Assembly (NCBI RefSeq): GCF_933775445.1 | Contig: NW_026089403.1 | Coordinates: 392,346 to 456,345 of the forward strand | Length of the DNA stretch: 64,000 bases | Direction of reading: 5' to 3' | From: Argentina anserina | Lineage: Eukaryota > Streptophyta > Magnoliopsida > Rosales > Rosaceae | Shown here: positions 1 to 12,444 of the stretch, in pieces | Layout of the letters: every line of letters begins with the position of its first letter | How positions within the stretch are numbered: position 1 is the stretch's first letter | The notes under the pieces: generated by a model | What the model was told of the DNA's origin: nothing | The model's input: only the letters and a program-made list of their open reading frames with translations | The model's database searches: none | Program-made: the position numbers and the translations under genes

Positions 1-99
1 GTATCTTTTCATCGTTTGCGTATCTTTACTATTCCAATTGTGTATCTTTTCATTTCTCGTTTGAGTATCTTTCTGTCAGGCTTCTGATGCGAGTTTCTA

Positions 100-778
100 T
101 TGTATTTGAGAGTTTTCCAAGTGTGGGAGTGTGTTTCATTCAAACTGAGTATCTTTACATCGTTTGCGTATCTTTACTATTCCAATTGTGTATCTTTTCA
201 TTTCTCGTTTGAGTATCTTTCTGCAAGGCTTCTGATGCGAGTTTCTATTGTATTTGAGAGTTTTGCAAGTGTGGGAGTGTGTTTCTTTCAAACTGAGTAT
301 CTTTACATCGTTTGCGTTTCTTTACTATTCCAATTGTGTATCTTTACATCATTTGCGTATCTTTACTATTCCAATTGTGTATCTTTTCATTTCTCGTTTG
401 AGTATCTTTCTGTAAGGCTTCTGATGCGAGTTTCTATTGTATTTGAGAGTTTTCCAAGTGTGGGAGTGTGTTTCTTTCAAACTGAGTATCTTTACATCGT
501 TTGCGTATCTTTACTATTCCAATTCTGTATCTTTTCATTTCTCGTTTGAGTATATTTTTGTAAGGCTTCTGATGCGAGTTTCTATTGTATTTGAGAGTTT
601 TGCAAGTGTGGGAGTGTGTTTCTTTCAAACTGAGTATCTTTACATCGTTTGCTTATCTTTACTATTCCAATTGTGTATCTTTGCATCGTTTGCGTATCTT
701 TACTATTTCAATTGTGTATTTTTTCATTTTTCGTTTGAGTATCTTTCTGTAAGGCTTTCGGATGCGAGTTTCTATTGA
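100..778 (+). repeat. Segment duplicated at 6978-7656
   Basis: This stretch has a near-identical counterpart 6,878 bp downstream. It is recognisable by the co-occurrence of CTGCAAGG, GCGTTTCTTTAC, ACATCATTTGCG, AATTCTGTATC, GTATATTTTTGTAAGG, TTGCATCG and GTATTTTTTCATTTTTCG. Beyond about 7660 the similarity switches to the block starting at 4015. The sequence around 7656 is therefore a patchwork of two older blocks, as expected from unequal exchange or gene conversion in a satellite. Confidence 0.8.
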
Positions 779-823
779 ATTTGAGAGTTTTGCAAGTGTG
801 GGAGTGTGTTTCTTTCAAACTGA

Positions 824-1012
824 GTATCTTTACATCGTTTGCGTATCTTTACTATTCCAATTGTGTATCTTTACATCGTTTGCGTATCTTTACTATTCCA
901 ATTGTGTATCTTTTCATTTCTCGTTTGAGTATCTTTCTGTAAGGCTTCTGATGCGAGTTTCTATTGTATTTGAGAGTTTTGCAAGTGTGGGACTGTGTTT
1001 CTTTCAAACTGA
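824..1012 (+). repeat. Exemplar of the 189-bp long satellite unit
   Basis: This is the long form of the unit. The 41-bp pair of segments (19 bp plus 22 bp) is present twice before the 23-bp segment and the 84-bp core: 41 + 148 = 189. GTATCTTT occurs at offsets 0, 19, 41, 60, 82 and 105. Because 189 is 63 codons, runs of this unit keep one reading frame open. A 148-bp unit shifts the frame by one base and a +1 unit shifts it again, which is where the apparent ORFs end. Confidence 0.95.
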
Positions 1013-3849
1013 GTATCTTTACATCGTTTGCGTATCTTTACTATTCCAATTGTGTATCTTTACATCGTTTGCGTATCTTTACTATTCCAACTGTGTATCT
1101 TTTCATTTCTCGTTTGAGTATCTTTCTGTAAGGCTTCTGATGCGAGTTTCTATTGTATTTGAGAGTTTTGCAAGTGTGGGACTGTGTTTCTTTCAAACTG
1201 AGTATCTTTACATCGTTTGCGTATCTTTACTATTCCAATTGTGTATCTTTACATCGTTTGCGTATCTTTACTATTCCAACTGTGTATCTTTTCATTTCTC
1301 GTTTGAGTATCTTTCTGTAAGGCTTCTGATGCGAGTTTCTATTGTATTTGAGAGTTTTCCAAGTGTGGGAGTGTGTTTCTTTCAAACTGAGTATCTTTAC
1401 ATCGTTTGCATATCTTTACTATTCCAATTGTGTATCTTTACATCGTTTGCGTATCTTTGCTATTCCAATTGTGTATCTTTTCATTTCTCGTTTGAGTATC
1501 TTTCTGTAAGGCTTCTGATGCGAGTTTTTATTGTATTTGAGAGTTTTGCAAGTGTGGGACTGTGTTTCTTTCAAACTGAGTATCTTTACATCGTTTGCGT
1601 ATCTTTACTATTCCAATTGAGTATCTTTACATCGTTTGCATATCTTTACTATTCCAATTGTGTAACTTTTCATTTCTCGTTTGAGTATCTTTCTGTAAGG
1701 CTTCTGATGCGAGTTTCTATTGTATTTGAGAGTTTTGCAAGTGTGGGACTGTGTTTCTTTCAAACTGAGTATCTTTACATCGTTTGCGTATCTTTACTAT
1801 TCCAATTGTGTATCTTTACATCGTTTGCGTATCTTTACTATTCCAACTGTGTATCTTTTCATTTGTCGTTTGAGTATCTTTCTGTAAGGCTTCTGATGCG
1901 AGTTTCTATTGTATTTGAGAGTTTTCCAAGTGTGGGAGTGTGTTTCTTTCAAACTGAGTATCTTTACATCGTTTGCGTATCTTCACTATTCCAATTGTGT
2001 ATCTTTTCATCGTTTGCGTATCTTTACTATTCCAATTGTGTATCTTTTCATTTCTCGTTTGAGTATCTTTCTGTCAGGCTTCTGATGCGAGTTTCTATTG
2101 TATTTGAGAGTTTTCCAAGTGTGGGAGTGTGTTTCATTCAAACTGAGTATCTTTACATCGTTTGCGTATCTTTACTATTCCAATTGTGTATCTTTTCATT
2201 TCTCGTTTGAGTATCTTTCTGTAAGGCTTCTGATGCGAGTTTCTATTGTATTTGAGAGTTTTCCAAGTGTGGGAGTGTGTTTCTTTCAAACTGAGTATCT
2301 TTACATCGTTTGCGTATCTTCACTATTCCAATTGTGTATCTTTTCATCGTTTGCGTATCTTTACTATTCCAATTGTGTATCTTTTCATTTCTCGTTTGAG
2401 TATCTTTCTGTCAGGCTTCTGATGCGAGTTTCTATTGTATTTGAGAGTTTTCCAAGTGTGGGAGTGTGTTTCTTTCAAACTGAGTATCTTTACATCGTTT
2501 GCTTATCTTTACTATTCCAATTGTGTATCTTTACATCGTTTGCGTATCTTTACTATTCCAATTGTGTATCTTTTCATTTTTCGTTTGAGTATCTTTCTAT
2601 AAGGCTTTCGGATGCGAGTTTCTATTGAATTTGAGAGTTTTGCAAGTGTGGGAGTGTGTTTCTTTCAAACTGAGTATCTTTACATCGTTTGCGTATCTTT
2701 ACTATTCCAATTGTGTATCTTTTAATTTCTCGTTTGAGTATCTTTCTATAAGCCTTCTGATGCGAGTTTCTATTGTATTTGAGAGTTTTGCAAGTGTGGG
2801 AGTGTGTTTCTTTCAAACTGAGTATCTTTACATCGTTTGCGTATCTTTACTATTCCAATTGTGTATCTTTACATCGTTTGCGTATTTTTACTATTCCAAT
2901 TGTGTATCTTTTCATTTCTCGTTTGAGTATCTTTTTGTAAGGCTTCTGATGCGAGTTTCTATTGTATTTGAGAGTTTTGCAAGTGTGGGAGTGTGTTTCT
3001 TTCAAACAGAGTATCTTTACATCGTTTGCGTATCTTTACTATTCAAATTGTGTATCTTTACATCGTTTGCGTATCTTTACTATTCCAATTTTGTATCTTT
3101 TCATTTTTCGTTTGAGTATCTTTCTGTAAGGCTTTCGGATGCGAGTTTCTATATAATTTGAGAGTTTTGCAAGTGTGGGAGTGTGTTTCTTTCAAACTGA
3201 GTATCTTTACATGGTTTTTGTATCTTTACTATTCCAATTGTGTATCTTTACATCGTTTGCGTATCTTTACTATTCCAATTGTGTATCTTTTCATTTCTCG
3301 TTTGAGTAACTTTCTGTAAGGCTTCTGATGCGAGTTTCTATTGTATTTGAGAGTTTTGCAAATGTGGGAGTGTGTTTCTTTCAAACTTAGTATCTTTACA
3401 TCGTTTGCGTATCTTTACTATTCCAATTGTGTATCTTTACATCGTTTGTGTATCTTTACTATTCCAATTGTGTATCTTTTCATTTCTCGTTTGAGTATCT
3501 TATGGTAAGGCTTCTGATGCGAGTTTCTATTGTATTTGAGCGTTTTGCAAGTGTGGGAGTGTGTTTCTTTCAAACTGAGTATCTTTACATCGTTTGCGTA
3601 TCTTTACTATTCCAATTGTGTATCTTTACATCGTTTGCGTATCTTTACTATTCCAATTGTGTATCTTTTCATTTCTCGTTTGAGTATCTTTCTGTAATGC
3701 TTCTGATGCGAGTTTCTATTGTATTTGAGAGTTTTGCAAGTGTGGGAGTGTGTTTCTTTCAAACTGAGTATCTTTACATCGTTTGCCTATCTTTACTATT
3801 CCAATTGTGTATCTTTACATCGTTTGCGTATCTTTACTATTCCAATTGT

Positions 3850-3878
3850 GTATCTTTTCATTACATCGTTTGCGTATC
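3850..3878 (+). repeat. Unique truncated-segment junction
   Basis: The 23-bp segment starts normally as GTATCTTTTCATT but then runs directly into ACATCGTTTGCG, so its end and the following GTATCTTT are missing. It looks like an exchange or slippage between two T-rich stretches inside neighbouring segments. I saw it only once in the window, so it appears to be a young or unamplified event. Confidence 0.75.
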
Positions 3879-4420
3879 TTTACTATTCCAATTGTGTATC
3901 TTTACATCGTTTGTGTATCTTTACATCGTTTGCGTATCTTTACTATTCCAATTGTGTATCTTTTCATTTCTCGTTTGAGTATCTTTCTGAAAGGCTTTCG
4001 GATGCGAGTTTCTATTGAATTTGAGAGTTTTGCAAGTGTGGGAGTGTGTTTCTTTCAAACTGAGTATCTTTACATCGTTTGCCTATCTTTACTATTCCAA
4101 TTGTGTATCTTTATATCGTTTGCGTATCTTTACTATTCCAATTGTGTATCTTTACATCGTTTGCGTATCTTTACTATTCCAATTGTGTATCTTTTCATTT
4201 CTCGATTGAGTATCTTTCTGTAAGGTTTCTGATGCGAGTTTCTATTGTATTTGAGAGTTTTGCAAGTGTGGGAGTGTGTTTCTTTCAAACTGAGTATCTT
4301 TACATCGTTTGCGTATCTTTACTATTCCAATTGTGTATCTTTACATCGTTTGCGTATCTTTACTATTACAATTGTGTATCTTTTCATTTCTCGTTTGAGT
4401 ATCTTTCTGTAAGGCTTCTG

Positions 4421-5176
4421 ATGCGAGTTTCTATTGTATTTGAGAGTTTTCCAAGTGTGGGTGTGTGTTTTTTTCAAACTGAGTATATTTACATCGTTTG
4501 CGTATCGTTACTATTCCAATTGTGTATCTTTACATCGTTTGCGTATCTTTACTATTCCAATTGTGTATCTTTTCATTTCTCGTTTGAGTATCTTTCTATA
4601 AGGCTTCTGATGCGAGTTTCTATTGTATTTGAGAGTTTTCCAAGTGTGGGAGTGTGTTTCTTTCAAACTGAGTATCTTTACATCGTTTGCGTATCTTTAC
4701 TATTCCAATTGTGTATCTTTACATCGTTTGCGTATCTTTACTATTACAATTGTGTATCTTTTCATTTCTCGTTTGAGTATCTTTCTGTAAGGCTTCTGAT
4801 GCGAGTTTCTATTGTATTTGAGAGTTTTCCAAGTGTGGGAGTGTGTTTTTTTCAAACTGAGTATATTTACATCGTTTGCGTATCGTTACTATTCCAATTG
4901 TGTATCTTTACATCGTTTGCGTATCTTTACTATTCCAATTGTGTATCTTTTCATTTCTCGTTTGAGTATCTTTCTATAAGGCTTCTGATGCGAGTTTCTA
5001 TTGTATTTGAGAGTTTTCCAAGTGTGGGAGTGTGTTTCTTTCAAACTGAGTATCTTTACATCGTTTGCCTATCTTTACTATTCCAATTGTGTATCTTTAC
5101 ATCGTTTGCGTATCTTTACTATTCCAATTGTGTATCTTTTCATTTCTCGTTTGCGTATCTTTCTGTCAGGCTTCTG
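4421..5176 (+). repeat. 378-bp (2 x 189) higher-order repeat, two copies
   Basis: Two tandem copies (4421-4798 and 4799-5176) are each a pair of long units. They share TTTCCAAG, GTGTTTTTTTCAAACTGAG, GTATATTTACATCG and a GTATCGTTACTATT variant at matching positions 378 bp apart. The first copy alone has GTGGGTGTGTG; the end of the second differs (CCTATC, CTGTCAGG). Related pairs recur at about 5520-5700, 8060-8240 and 10460-10640. Confidence 0.8.
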
Positions 5177-6817
5177 ATGCGAGTTTCTATTGTATTTTAG
5201 AGTTTTCCAAGTGTGGGAGTGTGTTTCTTTTAAAGTAAGTATCTTTACATCGTTTGCGTATCTTTACTATTCCAATTGTGTATCTTTTCATTTCTCGATT
5301 GAGTATCTTTCTGTAAGGTTTCTGATGCGAGTTTCTATTGTATTTGAGAGTTTTGCAAGTGTGGGAGTGTGTTTCTTTCAAACTGAGTATCTTTACATCG
5401 TTTGCGTATCTTTACTATTCCAATTGTGTATCTTTACATCGTTTGCGTATCTTTACTATTACAATTGTGTATCTTTTCATTTCTCGTTTGAGTATCTTTC
5501 TGTAAGGCTTCTGATGCGAGTTTCTATTGTATTTGAGAGTTTTCCAAGTGTGGGAGTGTGTTTTTTTCAAACTGAGTATATTTACATCGTTTGCGTATCT
5601 TTACTATTCCAATTGTGTATCTTTACATCGTTTGCGTATCTTTACTATTCCAATTGTGTATCTTTTCATTTCTCGTTTGAGTATCTTTCTATAAGGCTTC
5701 TGATGCGAGTTTCTATTGTATTTGAGAGTTTTCCAAGTGTGGGAGTGTGTTTCTTTCAAACTGAGTATCTTTACATCGTTTGCCTATCTTTACTATTCCA
5801 ATTGTGTATCTTTACATCGTTTGCGTATCTTTACTATTCCAATTGTGTATCTTTTCATTTCTCGTTTGCGTATCTTTCTGTCAGGCTTCTGATGCGAGTT
5901 TCTATTGTATTTTAGAGTTTTCCAAGTGTGGGAGTGTGTTTCTTTTAAAGTAAGTATCTTTACATCGTTTGCGTATCTTTACTATTCCAATTGTGTATCT
6001 TTTCATTTCTCGTTTGAGTATATTTCTGTAAGGCTTCTGATGCGAGTTTCTATTGTATTTGAGAGTTTTGCAAATGTGGGAGTGTGTTTCTTTCAAACTG
6101 AGTATCTTTACATCGTTTGCGTATCTTTACTATTCCAATTGTGTATCTTTTCATTTCTCGTTTGAGTATCTTTCTATAAGCCTTCTGATGCGAGTTTCTA
6201 TTGTATTTGAGAGTTTTGCAAGTGTGGGAGTGTGTTTCTTTCAAACTGAGTATCTTTACATCGTTTGCGTATCTTTACTATTCCAATTGTGTATCTTTAC
6301 ATCGTTTGCGTATTTTTACTATTCCAATTGTGTATCTTTTCATTTCTCGTTTGAGTATCTTTTTGTAAGGCTTCTGATGCGAGTTTCTATTGTATTTGAG
6401 AGTTTTGCAAGTGTGGGAGTGTGTTTCTTTCAAACTGAGTATCTTTACATCGTTTGCTTATCTTTACTATTCCAATTGTGTATCTTTACATCGTTTGCGT
6501 ATCTTTACTATTCCAATTGTGTATCTTTTCATTTTTCGTTTGAGTATCTTTCTGTAAGGCTTTCGGATGCGAGTTTCTATTGAATTTAAGAGTTTTGCAA
6601 GTGTGGGAGTGTGTTTCTTTCAAACTGAGTATCTTTACATCGTTTGCGTATCTTTACTATTCCAATTGTGTATCTTTTAATTTCTCGTTTGAGTATCTTT
6701 CTATAAGCCTTCTGATGCGAGTTTCTATTGTATTTGAGAGTTTTGCAAGTGTGGGAGTGTGTTTCTTTCAAACTGAGTATCATTACATCGTTTGCGTATC
6801 TTTACTATTCCAATTGT

Positions 6818-6855
6818 GTATCTTTACATCGTTTGTGTATCTTTACATCGTTTGC
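6818..6855 (+). repeat. Doubled 19-bp subunit (left-array variant)
   Basis: The first segment is tandemly duplicated here. GTATCTTTACATCGTTTGT at 6818-6836 is followed directly by GTATCTTTACATCGTTTGC at 6837-6855, and the upstream copy carries the diagnostic C-to-T at its last base. The same doubled segment begins at 3896, 9930, 12326, 15494, 16378 and 17262. All seven are left of the insertion. The shared T shows that they descend from one event and were spread with the larger repeats. Confidence 0.9.
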
Positions 6856-7652
6856 GTATCTTTACTATTCCAATTGTGTATCTTTTCATTTCTCGTTTGA
6901 GTATCTTTCTGAAAGGCTTTCGGATGCGAGTTTCTATTGAATTTGAGAGTTTTGCAAGTGTGGGAGTGTGTTTCTTTCAAACTGAGTATCTTTACATCGT
7001 TTGCGTATCTTTACTATTCCAATTGTGTATCTTTACATCGTTTGCGTATCTTTACTATTACAATTGTGTATCTTTTCATTTCTCGATTGAGTATCTTTCT
7101 GCAAGGCTTCTGATGCGAGTTTCTATTGTATTTGAGAGTTTTGCAAGTGTGGGAGTGTGTTTCTTTCAAACTGAGTATCTTTACATCGTTTGCGTTTCTT
7201 TACTATTCCAATTGTGTATCTTTACATCATTTGCGTATCTTTACTATTCCAATTGTGTATCTTTTCATTTCTCGTTTGAGTATCTTTCTGTAAGGCTTCT
7301 GATGCGAGTTTCTATTGTATTTGAGAGTTTTCCAAGTGTGGGAGTGTGTTTCTTTCAAACTGAGTATCTTTACATCGTTTGCGTATCTTTACTATTCCAA
7401 TTCTGTATCTTTTCATTTCTCGTTTGAGTATATTTTTGTAAGGCTTCTGATGCGAGTTTCTATTGTATTTGAGAGTTTTGCAAGTGTGGGAGTGTGTTTC
7501 TTTCAAACTGAGTATCTTTACATCGTTTGCTTATCTTTACTATTCCAATTGTGTATCTTTGCATCGTTTGCGTATCTTTACTATTTCAATTGTGTATTTT
7601 TTCATTTTTCGTTTGAGTATCTTTCTGTAAGGCTTTCGGATGCGAGTTTCTA

Positions 7653-10600
7653 TTGAATTTGAGAGTTTTGCAAGTGTGGGAGTGTGTTTCTTTCAAACTG
7701 AGTATCTTTACATCGTTTGCCTATCTTTACTATTCCAATTGTGTATCTTTATATCGTTTGCGTATCTTTACTATTCCAATTGTGTATCTTTACATCGTTT
7801 GCGTATCTTTACTATTCCAATTGTGTATCTTTTCATTTCTCGATTGAGTATCTTTCTGTAAGGTTTCTGATGCGAGTTTCTATTGTATTTGAGAGTTTTG
7901 CAAGTGTGGGAGTGTGTTTCTTTCAAACTGAGTATCTTTACATCGTTTGCGTATCTTTACTATTCCAATTGTGTATCTTTACATCGTTTGCGTATCTTTA
8001 CTATTACAATTGTGTATCTTTTCATTTCTCGTTTGAGTATCTTTCTGTAAGGCTTCTGATGCGAGTTTCTATTGTATTTGAGAGTTTTCCAAGTGTGGGA
8101 GTGTGTTTTTTTCAAACTGAGTATATTTACATCGTTTGCGTATCTTTACTATTCCAATTGTGTATCTTTACATCGTTTGCGTATATTTACTATTCCAATT
8201 GTGTATCTTTTCATTTCTCGTTTGAGTATCTTTCTATAAGGCTTCTGATGCGAGTTTCTATTGTATTTGAGAGTTTTCCAAGTGTGGGAGTGTGTTTCTT
8301 TCAAACTGAGTATCTTTACATCGTTTGCCTATCTTTACTATTCCAATTGTGTATCTTTACATCGTTTGCGTATCTTTACTATTCCAATTGTGTATCTTTT
8401 CATTTCTCGTTTGCGTATCTTTCTGTCAGGCTTCTGATGCGAGTTTCTATTGTATTTTAGAGTTTTCCAAGTGTGGGAGTGTGTTTCTTTTAAAGTAAGT
8501 ATCTTTACATCGTTTGCGTATCTTTACTATTCCAATTGTGTATCTTTTCATTTCTCGATTGAGTATCTTTCTGTAAGGTTTCTGATGCGAGTTTCTATTG
8601 TATTTGAGAGTTTTGCAAGTGTGGGAGTGTGTTTCTTTCAAACTAAGTATCTTTACATCGTTTGCGTATCTTTACTATTCCAATTGTGTATCTTTACATC
8701 GTTTGCGTATCTTTACTATTACAATTGTGTATCTTTTCATTTCTCGTTTGAGTATCTTTCTGTAAGGCTTCTGATGCGAGTTTCTATTGTATTTGAGAGT
8801 TTTGCAAGTGTGCGAGTGTGTTTCTTTCAAACTGAGTATCTTTACATCGTTTGCGTATCTTTACTATTCCAATTCTGTATCTTTACATCGTTTGTGTATC
8901 TTTACTATTCCAATTGTGTATCTTTTCATTTCTCGTTTGAGTATCTTTCTATAAGGCTTCTGATGCGAGTTTCTATTGTATTTGAGAGTTTTGCAAGTGT
9001 GGGAGTGTGTTTCTTTCAAACTGAGTATATTTACATCGTTTGCGTATCTTTACTATACCAATTGTGTATCTTTACATCGTTTGCGTATCTTTACTATTCC
9101 AATTGTGTATCTTTTCATTTCTCGTTTGAGTATCTTTCTGTAAGGCTTCTGATGCGAGTTTCTATTGTATTTGAGAGTTTTGCAAATGTGGGAGTGTGTT
9201 TCTTTCAAACTGAGTATCTTTACATCGTTTGCGTATCTTTACTATTCCAATTGTGTATCTTTTCATTTCTCGTTTGAGTATCTTTCTATAAGCCTTCTGA
9301 TGCGAGTTTCTATTGTATTTGAGAGTTTTGCAAGTGTGGGAGTGTGTTTCTTTCAAACTGAGTATCTTTACATCGTTTGCGTATCTTTACTATTCCAATT
9401 GTGTATCTTTACATCGTTTGCGTATTTTTACTATTCCAATTGTGTATCTTTTCATTTCTCGTTTGAGTATCTTTTTGTAAGGCTTCTGATGCGAGTTTCT
9501 ATTGTATTTGAGAGTTTTGCAAGTGTGGGAGTGTGTTTCTTTCAAACTGAGTATCTTTACATCGTTTGCTTATCTTTACTATTCCAATTGTGTATCTTTA
9601 CATCGTTTGCGTATCTTTACTATTCCAATTGTGTATCTTTTCATTTTTCGTTTGAGTATCTTTCTGTAAGGCTTTCGGATGCGAGTTTCTATTGAATTTA
9701 AGAGTTTTGCAAGTGTGGGAGTGTGTTTCTTTCAAACTGAGTATCTTTACATCGTTTGCGTATCTTTACTATTCCAATTGTGTATCTTTTAATTTCTCGT
9801 TTGAGTATCTTTCTATAAGCCTTCTGATGCGAGTTTCTATTGTATTTGAGAGTTTTGCAAGTGTGGGAGTGTGTTTCTTTCAAACTGAGTATCATTACAT
9901 CGTTTGCGTATCTTTACTATTCCAATTGTGTATCTTTACATCGTTTGTGTATCTTTACATCGTTTGCGTATCTTTACTATTCCAATTGTGTATCTTTTCA
10001 TTTCTCGTTTGAGTATCTTTCTGAAAGGCTTTCGGATGCGAGTTTCTATTGAATTTGAGAGTTTTGCAAGTGTGGGAGTGTGTTTCTTTCAAACTGAGTA
10101 TCTTTACATCGTTTGCCTATCTTTACTATTCCAATTGTGTATCTTTATATCGTTTGCGTATCTTTACTATTCCAATTGTGTATCTTTACATCGTTTGCGT
10201 ATCTTTACTATTCCAATTGTGTATCTTTTCATTTCTCGATTGAGTATCTTTCTGTAAGGTTTCTGATGCGAGTTTCTATTGTATTTGAGAGTTTTGCAAG
10301 TGTGGGAGTGTGTTTCTTTCAAACTGAGTATCTTTACATCGTTTGCGTATCTTTACTATTCCAATTGTGTATCTTTACATCGTTTGCGTATCTTTACTAT
10401 TACAATTGTGTATCTTTTCATTTCTCGTTTGAGTATCTTTCTGTAAGGCTTCTGATGCGAGTTTCTATTGTATTTGAGAGTTTTCCAAGTGTGGGAGTGT
10501 GTTTTTTTCAAACTGAGTATATTTACATCGTTTGCGTATCTTTACTATTCCAATTGTGTATCTTTACATCGTTTGCGTATATTTACTATTCCAATTGTGT

Positions 10601-12444
10601 ATCTTTTCATTTCTCGTTTGAGTATCTTTCTATAAGGCTTCTGATGCGAGTTTCTATTGTATTTGAGAGTTTTCCAAGTGTGGGAGTGTGTTTCTTTCAA
10701 ACTGAGTATCTTTACATCGTTTGCCTATCTTTACTATTCCAATTGTGTATCTTTACATCGTTTGCGTATCTTTACTATTCCAATTGTGTATCTTTTCATT
10801 TCTCGTTTGCGTATCTTTCTGTCAGGCTTCTGATGCGAGTTTCTATTGTATTTTAGAGTTTTCCAAGTGTGGGAGTGTGTTTCTTTTAAAGTAAGTATCT
10901 TTACATCGTTTGCGTATCTTTACTATTCCAATTGTGTATCTTTTCATTTCTCGATTGAGTATCTTTCTGTAAGGTTTCTGATGCGAGTTTCTATTGTATT
11001 TGAGAGTTTTGCAAGTGTGGGAGTGTGTTTCTTTCAAACTGAGTATCTTTACATCGTTTGCGTATCTTTACTATTCCAATTGTGTATCTTTACATCGTTT
11101 GCGTATCTTTACTATTACAATTGTGTATCTTTTCATTTCTCGTTTGAGTATCTTTCTGTAAGGCTTCTGATGCGAGTTTCTATTGTATTTGAGAGTTTTG
11201 CAAGTGTGCGAGTGTGTTTCTTTCAAACTGAGTATCTTTACATCGTTTGCGTATCTTTACTATTCCAATTCTGTATCTTTACATCGTTTGTGTATCTTTA
11301 CTATTCCAATTGTGTATCTTTTCATTTCTCGTTTGAGTATCTTTCTATAAGGCTTCTGATGCGAGTTTCTATTGTATTTGAGAGTTTTGCAAGTGTGGGA
11401 GTGTGTTTCTTTCAAACTGAGTATATTTACATCGTTTGCGTATCTTTACTATACCAATTGTGTATCTTTACATCGTTTGCGTATCTTTACTATTCCAATT
11501 GTGTATCTTTTCATTTCTCGTTTGAGTATCTTTCTGTAAGGCTTCTGATGCGAGTTTCTATTGAATTTGAGAGTTTTGCAAGTGTGGGAGTGTGTTTCTT
11601 TCAAACAGAGTATCTTTACATCGTTTGCGTATCTTTACTATTCCAATTGTGTATCTTTTCATTTCTCGTTTAAGTATCTTTCTGTCAGGCTTCTGATGCG
11701 AGTTTCTATTGTATTTGAGAGTTTTGCAAGTGTGGGAGTGTGTTTCTTTCAAACTGAGTATCTTTACATCGTTTGCTTATCTTTACTATTCCAATTGTGT
11801 ATCTTTACATCGTTTGCGTATCTTTACTATTCCAATTGTGTATCTTTTCATTTTTCGTTTGAGTATCTTTCTGTAAGGCTTTCGGATGCGAGTTTCTATT
11901 GAATTTAAGAGTTTTGCAAGTGTGGGAGTGTGTTTCTTTCAAACTGAGTATCTTTACATCGTTTGCGTATCTTTACTATTCCAATTGTGTATCTTTTAAT
12001 TTCTCGTTTGAGTATCTTTCTATAAGCCTTCTGATGCGAGTTTCTATTGTATTTGAGAGTTTTGCAAGTGTGGGAGTGTGTTTCTTTCAAACTGAGTATC
12101 TTTACATCGTTTGCGTATCTTTACTATTCCAATTGTGTATCTTTACATCGTTTGTGTATCTTTACTATTCCAATTGTGTATCTTTTCATTTCTCGTTTGA
12201 GTATCTTATGGTAAGGCTTCTGATGCGAGTTTCTATTGTATTTGAGCGTTTTGCAAGTGTGGGAGTGTGTTTCTTTCAAACTGAGTATCATTACATCGTT
12301 TGCGTATCTTTACTATTCCAATTGTGTATCTTTACATCGTTTGTGTATCTTTACATCGTTTGCGTATCTTTACTATTCCAATTGTGTATCTTTTCATTTC
12401 TCGTTTGAGTATCTTTCTGAAAGGCTTTCGGTTGCGAGTTTCTA
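7653..12444 (+). repeat. 2,396-bp higher-order repeat, two copies and the start of a third
   Basis: Copies begin at 7653 and 10049, and the same phase recurs at 12445, each exactly 2,396 bp apart. Positions 7717-9160 match 10113-11556 almost base for base, including the GTATATTTACTATTCC, TTTTAAAGTAAGTATC, GTGTGCGAGTG and TATACCAATTG markers. In the second copy one 189-bp unit is lost near 11.6-11.9 kb and another is gained near 12.1-12.2 kb, so total length is unchanged. The block at 6053-6900 also reappears at 9165-10012 (offset 3,112 bp), so this repeat was itself assembled from an older one. Confidence 0.85.

Noticed and set aside
434..628. Recurrent 64-codon minus-strand frames
   Set aside because: They are the antisense of the same satellite unit, recur wherever short units are adjacent, and overlap plus-strand frames of the same origin.
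762..2210. Long plus-strand open frame (482 codons) and dozens of similar ones
   Set aside because: The translation merely repeats the satellite every 63 residues. The frame is lost wherever a 148-bp or +1-base unit occurs, and neighbouring units are equally open in other frames. There is no codon-level conservation or gene context.
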